A DNA stretch of 64,000 nt from assembly GCA_022376925.1 (NCBI GenBank), contig JAIOJX010000005.1:158425501-158489500 (forward strand), written 5' to 3'. Below are positions 11,991-23,210 of the stretch, piece by piece. The notes beneath the pieces were generated by a model. It was given only the letters and a program-made list of their open reading frames with translations, was not told the origin of the DNA and did not search any database. Source of the DNA: Tragulus kanchil. Its lineage: Eukaryota > Chordata > Mammalia > Artiodactyla > Tragulidae. Made by a program: the position numbers and the translations under genes. The number at the start of each line of letters is the position of its first letter. Positions within the stretch are counted from its first letter, which is position 1.

Positions 11991-12715
11991 ACATGTCCAG
12001 CAAGCAAGTAATCTGAAAGTCATGGTTTTGCTTTAATTTTGACTCCATTTGTAGACTACAAAAGCAGCCAGATGACACTGTAAGAGCTTGAACAAGTTCT
12101 GATCCAGCTAGCATTGTGGAATAGAAATAACTTCCATAAGAGAACACTGCTAAACTGCTCAAGTCCTCCTGCATTTTGACCAGGATTCATTTAATGACCC
12201 CATACATTGATTCCTAGTGAATTACAAGTATTCAATACAGCATATAACTGTACATTATCATACTGTACTGCAAAGTATCAATCTTTTTACAACACAGCCC
12301 TAATAAAAACAGCATGCTTTATAGAATCAGCTTCGAGATAAATAAATGCACTGGAAAAAAAATACCTTTAAATTAAAATCAAAAGAGACATTTAAATTTT
12401 CGGCATTCTTCATTATGGGAAAGAATCTCCCACTTTGAGACTATTATATATCAGAAAAGCTCCATCTGTTGTATAATTATCTCTGATAAATGGCCTGATG
12501 CTCCAAGCTTCATTAGAGTAAAGGGAAGGGAAAGACACATACAGAGGGAACTGTAAATAAATCTCCTCACCATATTTCACTTAAAACCAGCCCAGCAGGA
12601 AGCCATAAAATATTTTTTAATAGGTAGTATCTTCTAAATGTTCTACTAGAATAAGTCAGCCAGTTTTGCACATTATCTGGTCTTCAAGTAGGCACAGTCA
12701 AGAAGAGAAAACCAG

Positions 12716-12983
12716 GGCTTCCACGGTGATCCAGTGGGTGGAGAGTCCTCTTTGTAGTGCAAAGGGCACCGGTTTGATCCCTGGCCCAGGAAAATCCCAC
12801 GTGCCACAGAGCAGCTGGACCTCTGTGCCCAATTAGGAGCCAGTGCTCTGAAGCTCATGCACCCAGAGCTGGTGCTCTACAAGGAGAGAGGCCATTGCAA
12901 TGGGAGACCCACACATGCCAAAGAATAAAAGATGGACGAAAAATATAAAAAATTTTAAAAGGGGACATGATGGGGAAAAAAAA
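12716..12983 (+). mobile_element. tRNA-derived SINE, older subfamily (copy in D3a)
   Basis: The head GGCTTCCACGGTGATCCAGT and B-box-like GGTTTGATCCC are followed by a body ending in CAAAGAATAAAAGATGGACG, without the C-rich module. A 15-bp duplication, AGAAGAGAAAACCAG, lies at 12701-12715 and 12984-12998. CpG sites are mostly lost, so it is older than the copies at 1851 and 11161. Confidence 0.88.
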
Positions 12984-13917
12984 AGAAGAGAAAACCAGTT
13001 TTACCTAGAGATAATTAGAAATCTAATTTATAAAAACAAACTTAAGAGTTCAGTTACTTGGTGGCAGTGATATTAATTTTCCAAGAGACTGATCTGTCAG
13101 ATAGGAATCAAGACTAGCAGCCAACAAGCCCAATGCATGTTCAAAGACCCAAAGGCAGTTTAGCAAGGAAATCTGTTCAAATGTGCCACCATTTTATTTC
13201 TTAAATGCCTGGGGAAGCTAGGCTATGACCAGGAACTAGTTTCCAAGGAAACAATAGAAATCTCTTTGCTTAACCAAATTAATTTGACCACAGACAGAGA
13301 ATGCTCTCAAATTTCTATTTTGGAAATCACTTTGTATTAAAGGAAAATCCAGCCAGCACCTGGAGAAGACTATCTACCCTGCATGAATTCATTTAATGAC
13401 CCCATACATTGATTCCTAGTGAATTACAAGTATTCAATACAGCATATAACTGTACATTATCATACTGTACTGCAAAGTATCAATCTTTTTACAACACAGC
13501 CCTAATAAAAACAGCATGCTTTATAGAATCAGCTTCGAGATAAATAAATGCACTGGAAAAAAAATACCTTTAAATTAAAATCAAAAGAGACATTTAAATT
13601 TTCGGCATTCTTCATTATGGGAAAGAATCTCCCACTTTGAGACTATTATATATCAGAAAAGCTCCATCTGTTGTATAATTATCTCTGATAAATGGCCTGA
13701 TGCTCCAAGCTTCATTAGAGTAAAGGGAAGGGAAAGACACATACAGAGGGAACTGTAAATAAATCTCCTCACCATATTTCACTTAAAACCAGCCCAGCAG
13801 GAAGCCATAAAATATTTTTTAATAGGTAGTATCTTCTAAATGTTCTACTAGAATAAGTCAGCCAGTTTTGCACATTATCTGGTCTTCAAGTAGGCACAGT
13901 CAAGAAGAAAAAACCAG

Positions 13918-14185
13918 GGCTTCCACGGTGATCCAGTGGGTGGAGAGTCCTCTTTGTAGTGCAAAGGGCACCGGTTTGATCCCTGGCCCAGGAAAATCCC
14001 ACGTGCCACAGAGCAGCTGGACCTCTGTGCCCAATTAGGAGCCAGTGCTCTGAAGCTCATGCACCCAGAGCTGGTGCTCTACAAGGAGAGAGGCCATTGC
14101 AATGGGAGACCCACACATGCCAAAGAATAAAAGATGGACGAAAAATATAAAAAATTTTAAAAGGGGACATGATGGGGAAAAAAAA
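13918..14185 (+). mobile_element. tRNA-derived SINE, older subfamily (copy in D3b)
   Basis: Same insertion as 12716-12983, repeated by D3. Its left target-site duplication at 13903-13917 carries one G-to-A change, whereas the right one at 14186-14200 does not. Confidence 0.88.
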
Positions 14186-14702
14186 AGAAGAGAAAACCAG
14201 TTTTACCTAGAGATAATTAGAAATCTAATTTATAAAAACAAACTTAAGAGTTCAGTTACTTGGTGGCAGTGATATTAATTTTCCAAGAGACTGATCTGTC
14301 AGATAGGAATCAAGACTAGCAGCCAACAAGCCCAATGCATGTTCAAAGACCCAAAGGCAGTTTAGCAAGGAAATCTGTTCAAATGTGCCACCATTTTATT
14401 TCTTAAATGCCTGGGGAAGCTAGGCTATGACCAGGAACTAGTTTCCAAGGAAACAATAGAAATCTCTTTGCTTAACCAAATTAATTTGACCACAGACAGA
14501 GAATGCTCTCAAATTTCTATTTTGGAAATCACTTTTGTATTAAAGGAAAATCCAGCCAGCACCTGGAGAAGACTATCTACCCTGCCTATGTTGCACACTG
14601 TCAGGATGATCCCAGAAAAATGTTTTGTCAAAGGGCTCTGTAAAACAGGGTACAACGAACTTTCTCTGAAAAGGACCACTGGGTCTCTGTTGCAACGACC
14701 CA

Positions 14703-14940
14703 ATTCTGCTGTTAAAATGTAGAAGCAGCCACAGGCAACACACAAATGAATAAGCATGGCTGTGTTCCAATAAAAATGTATTTATGAACATTGGAATTTG
14801 AATTTTATATAATTTTCATGTGTCGTAAAATTACCATTCTTCTGATCTTTTTAATTTAAAATCGTTCTTAGCTCGTGGGCCGTACAAAAACAGGTGATGG
14901 GTCAATTTGCTCTATGGGCTATGGTGTGCCAACTTTTCTT
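14703..14940 (+). mobile_element. hAT-type DNA transposon fossil (copy in D3b/D4a)
   Basis: GGCTGTGTTCCAATAAAAAT and GGGCCGTACAAAAACAGG, then GGGCTATGGTGTGCCAAC, match the terminal part of an old mammalian hAT element whose 3' end reads roughly GGGCCATAGTTTGCCGAC. Diverged and without a transposase frame. Family not named. Confidence 0.6.
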
Positions 14941-15902
14941 ATAAACTATTGGTTTTTGTGTGCTAGTTGCTGTTTATCTCTCAGTATGAGCCTCTACAGA
15001 GTGCAGAAAGTATTCTGTATGAGGTGGGCCCTCTCTAACTGTTAGATCAGAATATCAGAATATTTGAAAACAAGTCCATTTCTTGCCATTACACTTCCCT
15101 AGCAGTCGGTATCAGTTCTCTTCCTTTCCTGCCTAGAAAGAGACAGATAAGCCAGCTCTCCCCCAGCACCTGAACTTCCAGCCAGTATGTAGTGCTACTG
15201 CTCAAGCTCTTCCCATCCTCAAGACAGAACAGCTCCCAAGTAGGGACGCCCAGGCCTTTAAGAGAGTAACAACAGAAAACCTAATTTATAGGAGAAATAG
15301 AGAAAAACATCTTTAAAAAATCTTTCAAGTCCTATCTTGTAAGACTCTCACTTGAGGTGACCAGTCAGCTGCCCATCCTGTTACAGCTGTCAGGGCAGAC
15401 ACACTGGAAGTCAAGAGCAGATAACTAAAGTGACTGTCAAATACAGTGAAGACCCAGGTGAGAGTAGACAGCCTTATCCATTAACACCTTGCAAAGTTCT
15501 TCAACTGTGACCCACCAAGGAGAAGAAAGGTGGATGAAGAGGCAGGAGGAGATTGTGTTCATTAATAATACCCTCAAAAGATCAGATCCACCATTTTATT
15601 TCTTAAATGCCTGGGGGAGCTAGGCTATGACCAGGAACTAGTTTCCAAGGAAACAATAGAAAACTCTTTGCTTAACCAAATTAATTTGACCACAGACAGA
15701 GAATGCTCTCAAATTTCTATTTTGGAAATCACTTTTGTATTAAAGGAAAATCCAGCCAGCACCTGGAGAAGACTATCTACCCTGCCTATGTTGCACACTG
15801 TCAGGATGATCCCAGAAAAATGTTTTGTCAAAGGGCTCTGTAAAACAGGGTACAACGAACTTTCTCTGAAAAGGACCACTGGGTCTCTGTTGCAACGACC
15901 CA

Positions 15903-16140
15903 ATTCTGCTGTTAAAATGTAGAAGCAGCCACAGGCAACACACAAATGAATAAGCATGGCTGTGTTCCAATAAAAATGTATTTATGAACATTGGAATTTG
16001 AATTTTATATAATTTTCATGTGTCGAAAATTACCATTCTTCTGATTTTTTTAATTTAAAATCGTTCTTAGCTCGTGGGCGTACAAAAACAGGTGATGGGT
16101 CAATTTGCTCTATGGGCTATGGTGTGCCAACTTTTCTTAT
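15903..16140 (+). mobile_element. hAT-type DNA transposon fossil (copy in D4b)
   Basis: Second image of the element at 14703-14940 created by D4, with single-base losses near 16025 and 16078 relative to the first. Confidence 0.6.
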
Positions 16141-16784
16141 AAACTATTGGTTTTTGTGTGCTAGTTGCTGTTTATCTCTCAGTATGAGCCTCTACAGAGT
16201 GCAGAAAGTATTCTGTATGAGGTGGGCCCTCTCTAACTGTTAGATCAGAATATCAGAATATTTGAAAACAAGTCCATTTCTTGCCATTACACTTCCCTAG
16301 CAGTCGGTATCAGTTCTCTTCCTTTCCTGCCTAGAAAGAGACAGATAAGCCAGCTCTCCCCCAGCACCTGAACTTCCAGCCAGTATGTAGTGCTACTGCT
16401 CAAGCTCTTCCCATCCTCAAGACAGAACAGCTCCCAAGTAGGGACGCCCAGGCCTTTAAGAGAGTAACAACAGAAAACCTAATTTATAGGAGAAATAGAG
16501 AAAAACATCTTTAAAAAATCTTTCAAGTCCTATCTTGTAAGACTCTCACTTGAGGTGACCAGTCAGCTGCCCATCCTGTTACAGCTGTCAGGGCAGACAC
16601 ACTGGAAGTCAAGAGCAGATAACTAAAGTGACTGTCAAATACAGTGAAGACCCAGGTGAGAGTAGACAGCCTTATCCATTAACACCTTGCAAAGTTCTTC
16701 AACTGTGACCCACCAAGGAGAAGAAAGGTGGATGAAGAGGCAGGAGGAGATTGTGTTCATTAATAATACCCTCAAAAGATCAGA

Positions 16785-17079
16785 CCTTCCCACAATGCAT
16801 CCATCCTGACAGCTTGAACAGCTAGCTCCAGTGTTGTATCCACTACCTGACATCATCTTCTCTTTCTTCAAAAGCTGGGCTCAAGCAACAGAGTACAAAC
16901 TACAATTTATCACCTCAACAGAAAATCTGGAAATAGGAAGAAAAATAAAGAGGTTGAAACAAAAGCATTAAGAAATGTATGTGATCTTGTTCATTTTAAG
17001 TGTGGCAATACTCTCCCTCTCTAGGCCTTTACACTACCAGTCACTACCCCGACAGGCAGCTCCACAGTGGGGCTGGAAA
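16785..17079. other. Unique intronic DNA
   Basis: No gene or recognised repeat between duplication D4 and a MIR fragment. Confidence 0.55.
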
Positions 17080-17275
17080 GCCAGGCTGATCTGTGATGTC
17101 AAGTGAGATACAGAATCATCTGGGACCTCCACTTCCACATTTGCAAAATAGATATGGTCACAGTACCCACCTTACAGGGTATTATGAATAGGAGGCAGGC
17201 TCATAGAAATAAGCATCTGGAACAGAGCCTCAAAGTGCTCTAGTGATACCTGTCACTATTTTTACAGCATCTAAG
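17080..17275 (+). mobile_element. MIR SINE fossil
   Basis: CATTTGCAAAATAGATATGG, TACCCACCTTACAGGGTATT and ATCTGGAACAGAGCCT follow the order of the MIR core and 3' region (cf. TTTGTAAAATGGGGATAAT and TACCTACCTCATAGGG). Ancient, pre-eutherian. Confidence 0.6.
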
Positions 17276-18219
17276 TGTTATGATAAGTCCTTTGATCATT
17301 GTTAGAATTTTGTTTATGCTGTGTTTTCAAAATGTTCCTGATGGCTCAAGTTCCATGAACTCTCCTGCAGACAAACATGAGGTGGAATAGGAAGAGACGT
17401 GTATGTACTCAGACAAAGAAATACCCCTTGGAGCTTTGGGACACCTGTTTTATTTGACCTTCAAAGTGTTTTAAGAAACTCTTTTGGATAAAAATCTGCC
17501 CTGTTCTCTGCTTCACCCAGTCTTCCCAACTGTTCTTACATTATCTGCAGTCTTCTTCAAGCAGCATTAGTGCACCCAGGCTCTCACCACCTTTCTGTTC
17601 TCACATTCATTTAACAGTGAGAAGCAGAAAGCAGATGTAAGCAATACTCTTTCTCCTGATTACTAGGAAAGAGACACAGCACTTTCGGTCCTACACAGTA
17701 ACAACAGATCCACGACTACTGTCGAGTTTACAAATCAGGTTGAAACTGGATTTAGAATCCCAAACCCGTTTCCCAGCAACTCCCACATCTTACTTCCCCA
17801 TAACTCTGTGGGGAAGTTAAGGACCAACAGATGAAATCTGACCTCTTGAGGATACTAGAAGACTCATACACATAATACCCAGCTGCCTCTTCCTCCACCT
17901 TTCTTCCCCAAGGTGAGTCACAGCTGAAGAACTTTGCAAGGTGTCAATGGGTCAGGCTGCCTACCCTCACCTGAGTCCTCACTGTACTTGGCAGTCACTT
18001 TAATTATCTCCTGTTGACTTCAAATACATCTTGCCTATCACTTTGTCTCTGGATGAATTCCTTCTGTGCTCAGACACAAAGAACCTGAACCTCAGTTAAG
18101 TCCAGACAACCAGGTGAATGACTCCAATGAAAAGATCACGGGTTCAAGTCCCAATCAGGGTTTTGGCTGGGTTCAGGTCCCAGTCTGAGGTGCATGGTTT
18201 CAAAGGCACAGGCCCTGGA
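17276..18219. other. Unique intronic DNA
   Basis: I see no exon, repeat or regulatory element I can support. The sequence is less AT-rich than the neighbouring stretches. Confidence 0.5.
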
Positions 18220-18450
18220 AGTGCCACAGGCTCTGGAACCAAATCAGTGGGTTAGAGCATGGGCTACACTGGGAAGCAAGGGCTCTGAACTTCAGGTAGA
18301 AGTCACTGAGCCACTCTCTGCTTCAACTGCCTCATCTGTAACAAGAGGGATGATAAAAGCTCCTACTGTACAAGGTATTGTCAGAGTTATAAGTAAAGAG
18401 CTTAGAACAGTCAAACACTTCATAAACATGAGTGACCATTTTCATTATTA
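18220..18450 (+). mobile_element. MIR SINE fossil
   Basis: CTGCCTCATCTGTAACAAGA, AAGGTATTGTCAGAGTTATA and TAAAGAGCTTAGAACAG are recognisable MIR 3'-half text (cf. CCTCATCTGTAAAATGGG and AAGCGCTTAGAACAG). Confidence 0.75.
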
Positions 18451-18885
18451 TCAATAAAGCCCGCACTAAACGATGACATTTGTTCCTTGGCTTTTGTGAC
18501 CTTGCCCACTATCATTTACCTCCTCTCTGAGCTCTTCAGTTGCTTCCTCTGTTTTGGTTTCTCTCAAGGTTCTATTCTCACTGCTTTTCTTTCTTCTCAT
18601 CCTTGGCAATCTCACTTAACTCCTAAGGCTTCATCTATCATCTGCCTGTGGATGAAACCAATCTTGAATTCTCTCTCCTGAGCACCTTCAGACTGCCTAG
18701 ATGAACACTGAAGTCATCACTGTATCTCAAATTAGCAAATCTCCTGCTTTCTCCAGGTTTATAATAATAAGCCCAATAAGAATTAGGAAATGAGATTAGC
18801 TTCTAAGAGTTTCACCTGAAGAGTTAAACACACAATAGTTTAAAGCAATGATGTCACCAGAAAGAGGATGGATCTGAAACTTGTT

Positions 18886-18967
18886 TTGGGTTGGCCAAAC
18901 AATTCGTTTATGTTTTTCCATAATATCTTACAGAAAAATGTTCAAAGAACTTTTTGGCCAACCCAAT
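18886..18967. mobile_element. Mariner-derived MITE (copy in D5a)
   Basis: An 82-bp near-palindrome with left end TTGGGTTGGCCAAA (18886-18899) and right end TTTTTGGCCAACCCAA (18951-18966), followed by TA. The termini match those of bovine-type mariner elements, with a collapsed centre. Non-autonomous; the transcript could fold into a hairpin. Confidence 0.85.
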
Positions 18968-19476
18968 AGGCCTACACGTCCTTAATCAGACTGAAGGTAT
19001 TTATGTACATATCAAAAGGAAAAACCTGACAGTCTAGAGCAACCTAGAATGGCAAAGTGATAGAACACAGAAGTGCCACCTCACAGGGGCTCTAGCACTC
19101 AGGGCAGGCCTAAGTCCAGGCAGAGGAGGGGGAAAAGGGTATGAAGATGGAATGCAAGACCTTCCTTATCTGTCCTTAGACTGCACCTGACAGTCAGCTT
19201 CACTCAATTAGAATTTCACTTCATCTAACCCCACTTGTTCCAAGTCCACACTTGGCTATTTGCTAGTTAAATCCATATTATGGATCTGCTTCCCATAAAG
19301 ATCTGACTCCAGAGAAAATGTTTTAGTCATAATAGTCATATGGACATAGTGTTTTTATTTCCAATCCCTGTTACAAGGATTTTTTATGATGCATTAATCA
19401 AGTAACTTTTGGTTATTTACCGTATGAGTTTCCACATAATCTTAATTACAGAGAAAGTGCTGACCTTACCAACAGG

Positions 19477-19542
19477 TTGTTCAGTTACTAGATCATGTCC
19501 GACTCTTTGAGACTCCATGGACTGCAGCACACCAGGCTTGTC
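19477..19542 (-). mobile_element. Bov-tA/BovB-type fragment (copy in D5a)
   Basis: GTTCAGTTACTAGATCATGT, CCGACTCTTTGAGACTCCAT and GGACTGCAGCACACCAGGCT are the usual ruminant repeat text. Short and truncated. Repeated at 20600-20665 by D5. Confidence 0.75.
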
Positions 19543-20008
19543 AACATAAACATTTCTATTCTCTATGACAGTTGCATTTCACATCATGAATTAACTGATT
19601 AAAAACATGAGTTCTGAAGCCAAATGCCTGACTCTGGATCCTGTTCTGCTTTCTACCAAATTGTTTGGGGGTCTGTAGGGAGGGGTGTGCGTGTATGTCT
19701 GTGTGCGCTTAGTTGCATGCCCACTTTTGACGTGGACTGTAGCCCATAAGGCTTCATCTATCATCTGCCTGTGGATGAAACCAATCTTGAATTCTCTCTC
19801 CTGAGCACCTTCAGACTGCCTAGATGAACACTGAAGTCATCACTGTATCTCAAATTAGCAAATCTCCTGCTTTCTCCAGGTTTATAATAATAAGCCCAAT
19901 AAGAATTAGGAAATGAGATTAGCTTCTAAGAGTTTCACCTGAAGAGTTAAACACACAATAGTTTAAAGCAATGATGTCACCAGAAAGAGGATGGATCTGA
20001 AACTTGTT

Positions 20009-20090
20009 TTGGGTTGGCCAAACAATTCGTTTATGTTTTTCCATAATATCTTACAGAAAAATGTTCAAAGAACTTTTTGGCCAACCCAAT
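20009..20090. mobile_element. Mariner-derived MITE (copy in D5b)
   Basis: Second image of the palindromic mariner remnant at 18886-18967, created by duplication D5. Confidence 0.85.
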
Positions 20091-20599
20091 AGGCCTACAC
20101 GTCCTTAATCAGACTGAAGGTATTTATGTACATATCAAAAGGAAAAACCTGACAGTCTAGAGCAACCTAGAATGGCAAAGTGATAGAACACAGAAGTGCC
20201 ACCTCACAGGGGCTCTAGCACTCAGGGCAGGCCTAAGTCCAGGCAGAGGAGGGGGAAAAGGGTATGAAGATGGAATGCAAGACCTTCCTTATCTGTCCTT
20301 AGACTGCACCTGACAGTCAGCTTCACTCAATTAGAATTTCACTTCATCTAACCCCACTTGTTCCAAGTCCACACTTGGCTATTTGCTAGTTAAATCCATA
20401 TTATGGATCTGCTTCCCATAAAGATCTGACTCCAGAGAAAATGTTTTAGTCATAATAGTCATATGGACATAGTGTTTTTATTTCCAATCCCTGTTACAAG
20501 GATTTTTCATGATGCATTAATCAAGTAACTTTTGGTTATTTACCGTATGAGTTTCCACATAATCTTAATTACAGAGAAAGTGCTGACCTTACCAACAGG

Positions 20600-20665
20600 T
20601 TGTTCAGTTACTAGATCATGTCCGACTCTTTGAGACTCCATGGACTGCAGCACACCAGGCTTGTC
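20600..20665 (-). mobile_element. Bov-tA/BovB-type fragment (copy in D5b)
   Basis: Second image of the fragment at 19477-19542, lying inside D5 copy 2. Confidence 0.75.
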
Positions 20666-20824
20666 AACATAAACATTTCTATTCTCTATGACAGTTGCAT
20701 TTCACATCATGAATTAACTGATTAAAAACATGAGTTCTGAAGCCAAATGCCTGACTCTGGATCCTGTTCTGCTTTCTACCAAATTGTTTGGGGGTCTGTA
20801 GGGAGGGGTGTGTGCGTGTATGTC

Positions 20825-21002
20825 TGTGTGCGCTTAGTTGCTCAGTGGTGCCCAACTCTTTGCGACTTTGTGGACTGTAGCCCACCAGGCTCCTCTATCC
20901 GTGGAATTTTTCAGACAAGAATATTGAAACGGATTGCCATTTCCTCTCCTACAGGATCCTGCACTGCGGGTAGATTTTTTACCTGCTGAGCCATCGGGCC
21001 CA
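20825..21002 (-). mobile_element. Bov-tA SINE
   Basis: CTTAGTTGCTCAGTGG, GGACTGTAGCCCACCAGGCT, GGATTGCCATTTCCTC and ACCTGCTGAGCCATC follow a reverse-oriented Bov-tA. Its ends are partly repeated and damaged at 19712-19746 (D5) and 22008-22096 (D6). Confidence 0.85.
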
Positions 21003-21148
21003 CGGGCAAATTACTTGATCTCTTTGTGCCTGTTTCCTTATCTACAGAATGAGAATAATGAGTATTCACACCTCAATAAGTTGTCATAAGGAATAAAATA
21101 CACAAAACATACAGAACAACATCTTGCTCATAAAGTGCTCAATAAAAA
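21003..21148 (+). mobile_element. MIR SINE fossil (copy in D6a)
   Basis: GCAAATTACTTGATCTCTTT, TTATCTACAGAATGAGAATA and GCTCATAAAGTGCTCAATAA match MIR 3' core text (cf. CATAGTAAGCGCTCAATAA). Repeated at 22098-22243. Confidence 0.75.
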
Positions 21149-21479
21149 GGGTCTGTTGGTATCTCAGAGCAACTGGGCTGCTCAGGTTGTTTTGATCCTG
21201 GTGTGATGCTGGAGTGTGGATCCGATCAGATGTTGTTCCGTAACATGAGATCCCGATCAACTCCAACCTTTTCCTTAGACAAAGAGTCCTTAACCTAAAG
21301 GCCACAGTGAGCTTTAGAAAAATTTCCGTTCAAAACAGTATAAATGGATGGTGTGTATTTTTCTGAGACAAGCAGTCACAGCTTTCACCAGCTTCTCGAT
21401 AAGTATCCAACCCCAAACAGATTTTTAAATACAAAACAAAGCTTAGAGCTTTAAGATTATCACTGTCACTTTCATCTGT

Positions 21480-21900
21480 TTTTTTTCTCTTCTTATATAA
21501 TTTCTACATCTTCACCTAGCCCTCTATTCAAATATGTTAGAACAGTTTCAAAATTCTCTCTATGTAATGTTATCTAGTATAATCCTTCCTGGTTTCAATA
21601 CTGCCTGGTTACTTCTCAAAATAACTGTGGCAGTATTACTTCCCTGCCTCAAAAACATGACTACTGTCTAACATCCACATATCTTCACTGAGCATTCAAG
21701 CCTCTCCAGCATGGCCAAATCTACTTGTCCAGCCTTGTCCTCCAAAAACGGCTCTGAAGGGTTCACTCGCCACTGCAAACTCCATGCAGCTTTCCTCCCT
21801 GTGTTCGTTTTCAACCCTGGTAAACCAGGAAATCAACGCCCCTCCAACAGGAGATGTCTTTGGTACGTGGAAAGGACCATTAAAATGGGTGCACACATTC
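21480..21900 (+). mobile_element. Possible L2 3' fragment (copy in D6a)
   Basis: Pyrimidine-rich text with CATTCAAGCCTCTCCAGCAT and TTACTTCCCTGCCTCAAAAA resembles the decayed L2 3' region (cf. ...CACTGCCTCAAAACCTT). Assignment is weak. Repeated within D6 copy 2. Confidence 0.3.
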
Positions 21901-22097
21901 TTCTCAGCCTTTTGGCTAAGACAGAGTGTAAACTGGGTGTACACACCGTGTATCAAGGTTTCTCAACCTCAGCATTACTAACACGTCCGGCTGGATAATT
22001 CCTTGCTGTGGAGATTTTTCAGACAAGAATATTAAAATTCCTTCTCTACAGGATCCTGCACTGCGGTAGATTTTTACCTGCTGAGCCATCGGGCCCA

Positions 22098-22243
22098 CGG
22101 GCAAATTACTTGATCTCTTTGTGCCTGTTTCCTTATCTACAGAATGAGAATAATGAGTATTCACACCTCAATAAGTTGTCATAAGGAATAAAATACACAA
22201 AACATACAGAACAACATCTTGCTCATAAAGTGCTCAATAAAAA
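22098..22243 (+). mobile_element. MIR SINE fossil (copy in D6b)
   Basis: Second image of the MIR at 21003-21148, inside D6 copy 2. Confidence 0.75.
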
Positions 22244-23049
22244 GGGTCTGTTGGTATCTCAGAGCAACTGGGCTGCTCAGGTTGTTTTGATCCTGGTGTG
22301 ATGCTGGAGTGTGGATCCGATCAGATGTTGTTCCGTAACATGAGATCCCGATCAACTCCAACCTTTTCCTTAGACAAAGAGTCCTTAACCTAAAGGCCAC
22401 AGTGAGCTTTAGAAAAATTTCCGTTCAAAACAGTATAAATGGATGGTGTGTATTTTTCTGAGACAAGCAGTCACAGCTTTCACCAGCTTCTCGATAAGTA
22501 TCCAACCCCAAACAGATTTTTAAATACAAAACAAAGCTTAGAGCTTTAAGATTATCACTGTCACTTTCATCTGTTTTTTTTCTCTTCTTATATAATTTCT
22601 ACATCTTCACCTAGCCCTCTATTCAAATATGTTAGAACAGTTTCAAAATTCTCTCTATGTAATGTTATCTAGTATAATCCTTCCTGGTTTCAATACTGCC
22701 TGGTTACTTCTCAAAATAACTGTGGCAGTATTACTTCCCTGCCTCAAAAACATGACTACTGTCTAACATCCACATATCTTCACTGAGCATTCAAGCCTCT
22801 CCAGCATGGCCAAATCTACTTGTCCAGCCTTGTCCTCCAAAAACGGCTCTGAAGGGTTCACTCGCCACTGCAAACTCCATGCAGCTTTCCTCCCTGTGTT
22901 CGTTTTCAACCCTGGTAAACCAGGAAATCAACGCCCCTCCAACAGGAGATGTCTTTGGTACGTGGAAAGGACCATTAAAATGGGTGCACACATTGCTTCT
23001 CAGCCTTTTGGCTAAGACAGAGTGTAAACTGGGTGTACACACCCGTGTA

Positions 23050-23210
23050 TCAAGGTTTCTCAACCTCAGCATTACTAACACGTCCGGCTGGATAATTCCT
23101 TGCTGTGGAGAGCTTTCAGACACAGTGTCAGAGGTTTACAGCACTTGTGGAGGGGGACGGGGGGGAGGGGTGCGCGGGGGTGCAAAATCACTCCTGGCTG
23201 AGAACTACTG
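23050..23210 (+). mobile_element. Non-autonomous hAT fossil
   Basis: GGTTTCTCAACCTCAGCATT, GGCTGGATAATTCCTTGCTG, GCAAAATCACTCCTGGCTGA and GAACTACTG match a common mammalian non-autonomous element with GTTCTCAACC/GGTTGAGAAC termini. The first part also appears at 21952-22013 because of D6. Confidence 0.75.

Larger units (their letters stand above)
12185..14585. repeat. Tandem duplication D3 (unit about 1.2 kb)
   Basis: Copy 1 is 12185-13382 and copy 2 is 13387-14585, shift 1202, with four filler bases. Differences are CACTTTG versus CACTTTTG and one G/A change in a SINE target-site duplication (12706 versus 13908). The end of copy 2 overlaps the start of D4, so about 200 bp is present three times. 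Confidence 0.95.
14388..16784. repeat. Tandem duplication D4 (unit about 1.2 kb)
   Basis: Copy 1 is 14388-15586 and copy 2 is 15588-16784, shift about 1200, with one filler base. Copy 2 differs by scattered single changes near its start (GGGAAGC/GGGGAGC, AATCTC/AAACTC) and by indels such as GTCGTAAAA/GTCGAAAA and GGGCCGT/GGGCGT. This looks like consensus error. Confidence 0.95.
18624..20884. repeat. Tandem duplication D5 (unit about 1.12 kb) with a corrupted seam
   Basis: Copy 1 is 18624-19746 and copy 2 is 19747-20884, shift 1123 rising to about 1138 at the end. In the last 35 bases of copy 1 (19712-19746) the Bov-tA text of copy 2 is present but shortened by several deletions, as expected of an unpolished contig end. 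Otherwise nearly identical; TTTTTTATG/TTTTTCATG near 19383 and 20506 is one difference. Confidence 0.95.
20901..23110. repeat. Tandem duplication D6 (unit about 1.1 kb)
   Basis: Copy 1 is 20901-22013 and copy 2 is 22008-23110, sharing six bases (GTGGAG) at the seam. The first 60 bases of copy 2 are damaged: ATTGAAACGGATTGCCATTT in copy 1 becomes ATTAAAATTCC in copy 2, and GCGGGTAGATTTTTT becomes GCGGTAGATTTTT. Beyond that the copies agree closely. D6 starts only 17 bases after D5 ends. Confidence 0.95.
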
